Source: an uncultured Bacilli bacterium (GTDB lineage Bacteria; Bacillota_I; Bacilli_A; RF39; UBA660). Taken from it: a DNA stretch of 64,000 nt. Position 1 is the first letter of the stretch; each line of letters opens with the position of its first letter. The translations under genes were made by a program, and so were the position numbers. Location of the stretch: the NCBI GenBank assembly GCA_948479395.1, contig CAOLUI010000002.1, positions 1 to 64,000 of the forward strand. The letters are read 5' to 3'. The notes under the pieces are model-generated. The model was not told where the DNA came from and did no database searches. It was given only the letters and a program-made list of their open reading frames with translations. Of this stretch, positions 61,836 to 64,000 are shown piece after piece.

Positions 61836-62387
61836 ATGATGAAAATAAAATTAAGTGATAAAGCAACAAAAGAATTTTTTGATGAATTTTTAAATGTAAC
61901 CTGTTGTTATGAAAAAATAAAAAAAGATCCAACTAAAAAAATAGTTCCTTATACTAAAGAAATAATTAAATATATGTTAATGATCTTTTTTTTAAATATT
62001 TTATTACTGTGCGCTTTTTTAATTCTTAAAGATAAGATTATTATGGTAGGTTTTTTGATTGATTTTATTTTAATGATAATAATGTTTTGTTATTTATTAT
62101 TGGTTAATTCGAAACTAAATAAGTTATTAAATGGAGATAAAATGGGAGAAATTGAACTGGATAAAACTAAGGTTTTGTTAAATACTTTTAATGGACAATC
62201 GGTGAGATTTAATTGGACTGCATTAGAAGCAATAGTTATTTATAAATATGGTTTTTATTTAGTTCCTAAAGATATGAAAGGAATTATTTTAGCAATTGGA
62301 ATAGAAGATCAAAAAAAATTTTTTAATTATATAAACAAAAATAAAATAAAAGTTAAAATTGTAGATAATTCAAAATTATATAAATAG
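61836..62387 (+). CDS. YcxB-like membrane protein
   Basis: 183 residues with two membrane helices (about 46-66 and 70-90), then a C-terminal domain EIELDKTKVLLNTFNGQSVRFNWTALEAIVIYKYGFYLVPKD, a YcxB-like pattern. Two ATGs (61836, 61839) are possible after AAAGGAG. Function unknown. Confidence 0.65.
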   Translation: MMKIKLSDKATKEFFDEFLNVTCCYEKIKKDPTKKIVPYTKEIIKYMLMIFFLNILLLCAFLILKDKIIMVGFLIDFILMIIMFCYLLLVNSKLNKLLNGDKMGEIELDKTKVLLNTFNGQSVRFNWTALEAIVIYKYGFYLVPKDMKGIILAIGIEDQKKFFNYINKNKIKVKIVDNSKLYK

Positions 62388-62406
62388 GATAAAATAATAT
62401 AAAAGA

Positions 62407-63411
62407 TTATTTAAGATATAAATCATAATATTCATCATATGTTAAGTTCTTATTAACAACATCAGTTGCAATTTCTATACCTAAATATCTAAGGTGCCAT
62501 GGTTCTTCAATATATCCGGTGATATGTTGGTTTTCTTTGGTATAACGAACGATAAAACCAAATTTATATGAATTTTCTTTAAGCCATTTTGCATCATTTT
62601 CCTTAATGTAGTTATATCCTTCACTCCAAACATCTACAGCGAGTCCGGTTTGGTGTTCAGAGTGTCCTGGTCGTGCAGAGTAGGTATCGGCTTTTTCTTT
62701 ACCATCTTTTATAACATAATTGTTATAAATAATTTCTTGGCGCTCATAAGAACGGTAAGCACTATAAGGACGAATGTATAGATTATCTAGTTTAGCTTTA
62801 GAAACTAGTTCTTCAAAAGCATCTGCCGCTTTTTCGCGTAATTGATATTTAGAGTCGTAGCTAAGACTTTTTAAATCTTGAGGTTCATATTTTTCTAGGG
62901 TGTGGTATTTATTGACTAAAACAGTATATTCACTACTATTTTTTATAGAATTAATATTGGTATAAAAGTCATGATCAAGGCCAATATTTACTTTTAAAAC
63001 TGCTTCCTCTAAAGAACAATTATTTTTAGTTCGATATTCTTCGTATCTATTTAGTTCATTAATTTCAAAGTTATGAATATTATGGTATTTAGCAAAAATA
63101 GTATTAATATCTTCTGGAGAGTAATTATTAGAAAGAAGAGAATTTATTTCTTGAATAAAATTTTTTCTTTCAATATAATCAATATTTTGATAAAACGTAG
63201 CATATTGTTCTTGAAAGTCATTACTTTCTAAAGCTATTTCTAAGGTTTTAGAATAAGTATTTTTGTCAATTTTTTCTAAAATATGGTATTTTTTCATTAA
63301 TGAAACCGCCTTACTATTATAAACTATTTTATTATTACTTTTAAAAAAATATGTAAATGAAAAAAAGATAGTTAATAAAATAAGGCTTAAAAAAATTATT
63401 TTTTTATTCAT
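62407..63411 (-). CDS. VanY/LdcB-type D,D- or L,D-carboxypeptidase (peptidase M15)
   Basis: 334 residues. N-terminal membrane anchor (about 4-21), a helical region of about 150 residues, then the zinc domain: YIRPYSAYRSYERQEIIYNNY, SARPGHSEHQTGLAVDV (His and Asp ligands in SxHxxGxAxD) and EEPWHLRYLG (Glu base and last His). It trims the terminal D-Ala or the L,D-bond of peptidoglycan stems. On the opposite strand to its neighbours. Confidence 0.92.
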   Translation of the reverse strand: MNKKIIFLSLILLTIFFSFTYFFKSNNKIVYNSKAVSLMKKYHILEKIDKNTYSKTLEIALESNDFQEQYATFYQNIDYIERKNFIQEINSLLSNNYSPEDINTIFAKYHNIHNFEINELNRYEEYRTKNNCSLEEAVLKVNIGLDHDFYTNINSIKNSSEYTVLVNKYHTLEKYEPQDLKSLSYDSKYQLREKAADAFEELVSKAKLDNLYIRPYSAYRSYERQEIIYNNYVIKDGKEKADTYSARPGHSEHQTGLAVDVWSEGYNYIKENDAKWLKENSYKFGFIVRYTKENQHITGYIEEPWHLRYLGIEIATDVVNKNLTYDEYYDLYLK

Positions 63412-63505
63412 ATATTATGATTCCTTTACTTATAATATTATAGTATTTTATTTTATAAATAATATCAATAGTAAAGTTTATTATAATTTTGATAGGAGGA
63501 ATATT

Positions 63506-63720
63506 TTGTCAAATAGATTACCAAATTATACAGCAAAAGCAGAGAATATTAATATTATTACGCATGTAAAAGGAGCAATTTTTACTATAATAGGCTTTTT
63601 AATATTGTTTTTTAGCTATTAAAATTTGTGAATTGAGCATATAAATGTTTATTTGATAATTTTGGTATTTTTTTATGGTTTTGTTATTAGGAGAATTTAA
63701 TGCACTATTTAATTATTTTG
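63506..63720 (+). pseudogene. Truncated hemolysin III/TrhA-like gene
   Basis: TTG start with AGGAGGA upstream. The first 38 codons, LPNYTAKAENINIITHVKGAIFTIIGFLILFF, follow the hemolysin III family opening (EExxNxxTHxxGA). A TAA at 63620-63622 ends the frame; a second fragment (INVYLIILVFFYGFVIRR) lies in another frame near 63640-63700. The rest of the gene is absent. Confidence 0.6.
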
Positions 63721-63771
63721 TCCTTTAGAATATTTTAAATTGTTTTTCATACGCTTTAACAGAGGTGAATT

Positions 63772-64000
63772 ATGAAGAAGTTGTTATTTGGATTTGGAAT
63801 ATTTTGGCTTTTTACTTTGTCAGTATTTGCTCAAGAAGATTTAGCTCCTAATTCTAAAAGTGCTATTTTATTAGAAATATCAACAGGAAGAGTTTTATAT
63901 GAAAAAAATGCTAATGAAAAACTAGCTCCAGCATCAATGACGAAAGTTATGAGTATGCTTTTGATTATGGAAGCAATTGATGCAGGAAAGTTAAGTTTTG
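63772..64000 (+). CDS. D-alanyl-D-alanine carboxypeptidase, 5' part
   Basis: Open to the window edge, 76 codons seen. A signal peptide (MKKLLFGFGIFWLFTLSVFA) is followed by APNSKSAILLEISTGRVLYEKNANEKLAPASMTKVMSMLL, the DacA/DacF penicillin-binding-protein start with the catalytic SxxK (S-M-T-K). It removes terminal D-Ala from peptidoglycan. AGAGGTGA precedes the ATG. Confidence 0.93.
   Translation, partial: MKKLLFGFGIFWLFTLSVFAQEDLAPNSKSAILLEISTGRVLYEKNANEKLAPASMTKVMSMLLIMEAIDAGKLSF

Overview
The window is very AT-rich DNA from a low-GC Gram-positive bacterium. Every gene reads under the standard bacterial code: TGA is a used stop codon (for example at 5989, 7984, 11637, 14633 and 17560), so this is not a code-4 Mollicute. 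The strong AGGAGG-type ribosome sites, the WecA/TagO, RgpA/C/D-like and DUF975 families, and the pyruvate:ferredoxin oxidoreductase suggest an anaerobic, probably gut-dwelling member of the Bacilli close to the Mollicutes (RF39-like). That placement is inference. No rRNA, tRNA or CRISPR array was seen.

Layout. 1-1018: 3' part of a decayed surface-protein gene with two in-frame stops. 1266-27416: a long, almost entirely plus-strand cell-surface glycan locus. It has a WecA/TagO initiator, GtrA proteins, about ten glycosyltransferases (three of them fusions or tandem-domain proteins), a TagGH/RgpCD-type ABC exporter, a Wzx-type flippase, a Wzy-like ligase/polymerase domain, UDP-galactopyranose mutase, polyprenyl-phosphate sugar transferases, and unexpectedly a glycyl-radical enzyme with its radical-SAM activase. 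27465-33696: housekeeping genes (pyruvate:ferredoxin oxidoreductase, RecG, DUF975). 33720-54590: a mobile-element array. 54706-55982: a probable toxin/Panacea-antitoxin pair. 56082-64000: chromosomal genes (DUF421, a MATE-nucleotide kinase fusion, an Xre membrane regulator, a rhodanese/thioredoxin cluster, two peptidoglycan carboxypeptidases).

The array holds two complete, paralogous integrative mobilizable elements in tandem plus a third in ruins. Element A is about 33.83-42.41 kb and element B about 42.41-53.06 kb. Each has integrase, MobV relaxase, RepA-like ATPase and a small DNA-binding protein on the minus strand, and a divergent Xre repressor followed by cargo on the plus strand. The remnant at 53.06-54.57 kb keeps an Xre fragment and a broken HAD phosphatase. 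Each boundary carries CCCCCTGAAG (or CCACCTGAAG) followed at once by a different intrinsic terminator hairpin. The leftmost copy lies inside a likely small-RNA gene (promoter 33722-33750, two hairpins, then the core). This suggests that the integrases target the 3' end of an sRNA gene and that each element brings a replacement terminator.

The most notable system is a retron at the left end of element B: a structured non-coding RNA (about 42567-42830), a 65-residue two-helix membrane protein (42841-43038) and a reverse transcriptase (43087-44253) with the retron hallmarks NAxxH, YVDD and a VTG-like ITG. Other points of interest are the glycyl-radical enzyme pair inside the glycan locus, a second small-RNA candidate at 30848-30936 whose loop is exactly complementary to the att core of the first, a repeated TGACA inverted-repeat element in both elements' cargo regions, two genes that seem to start at ATA, and a MATE transporter fused to a cytidylate-kinase-like domain.
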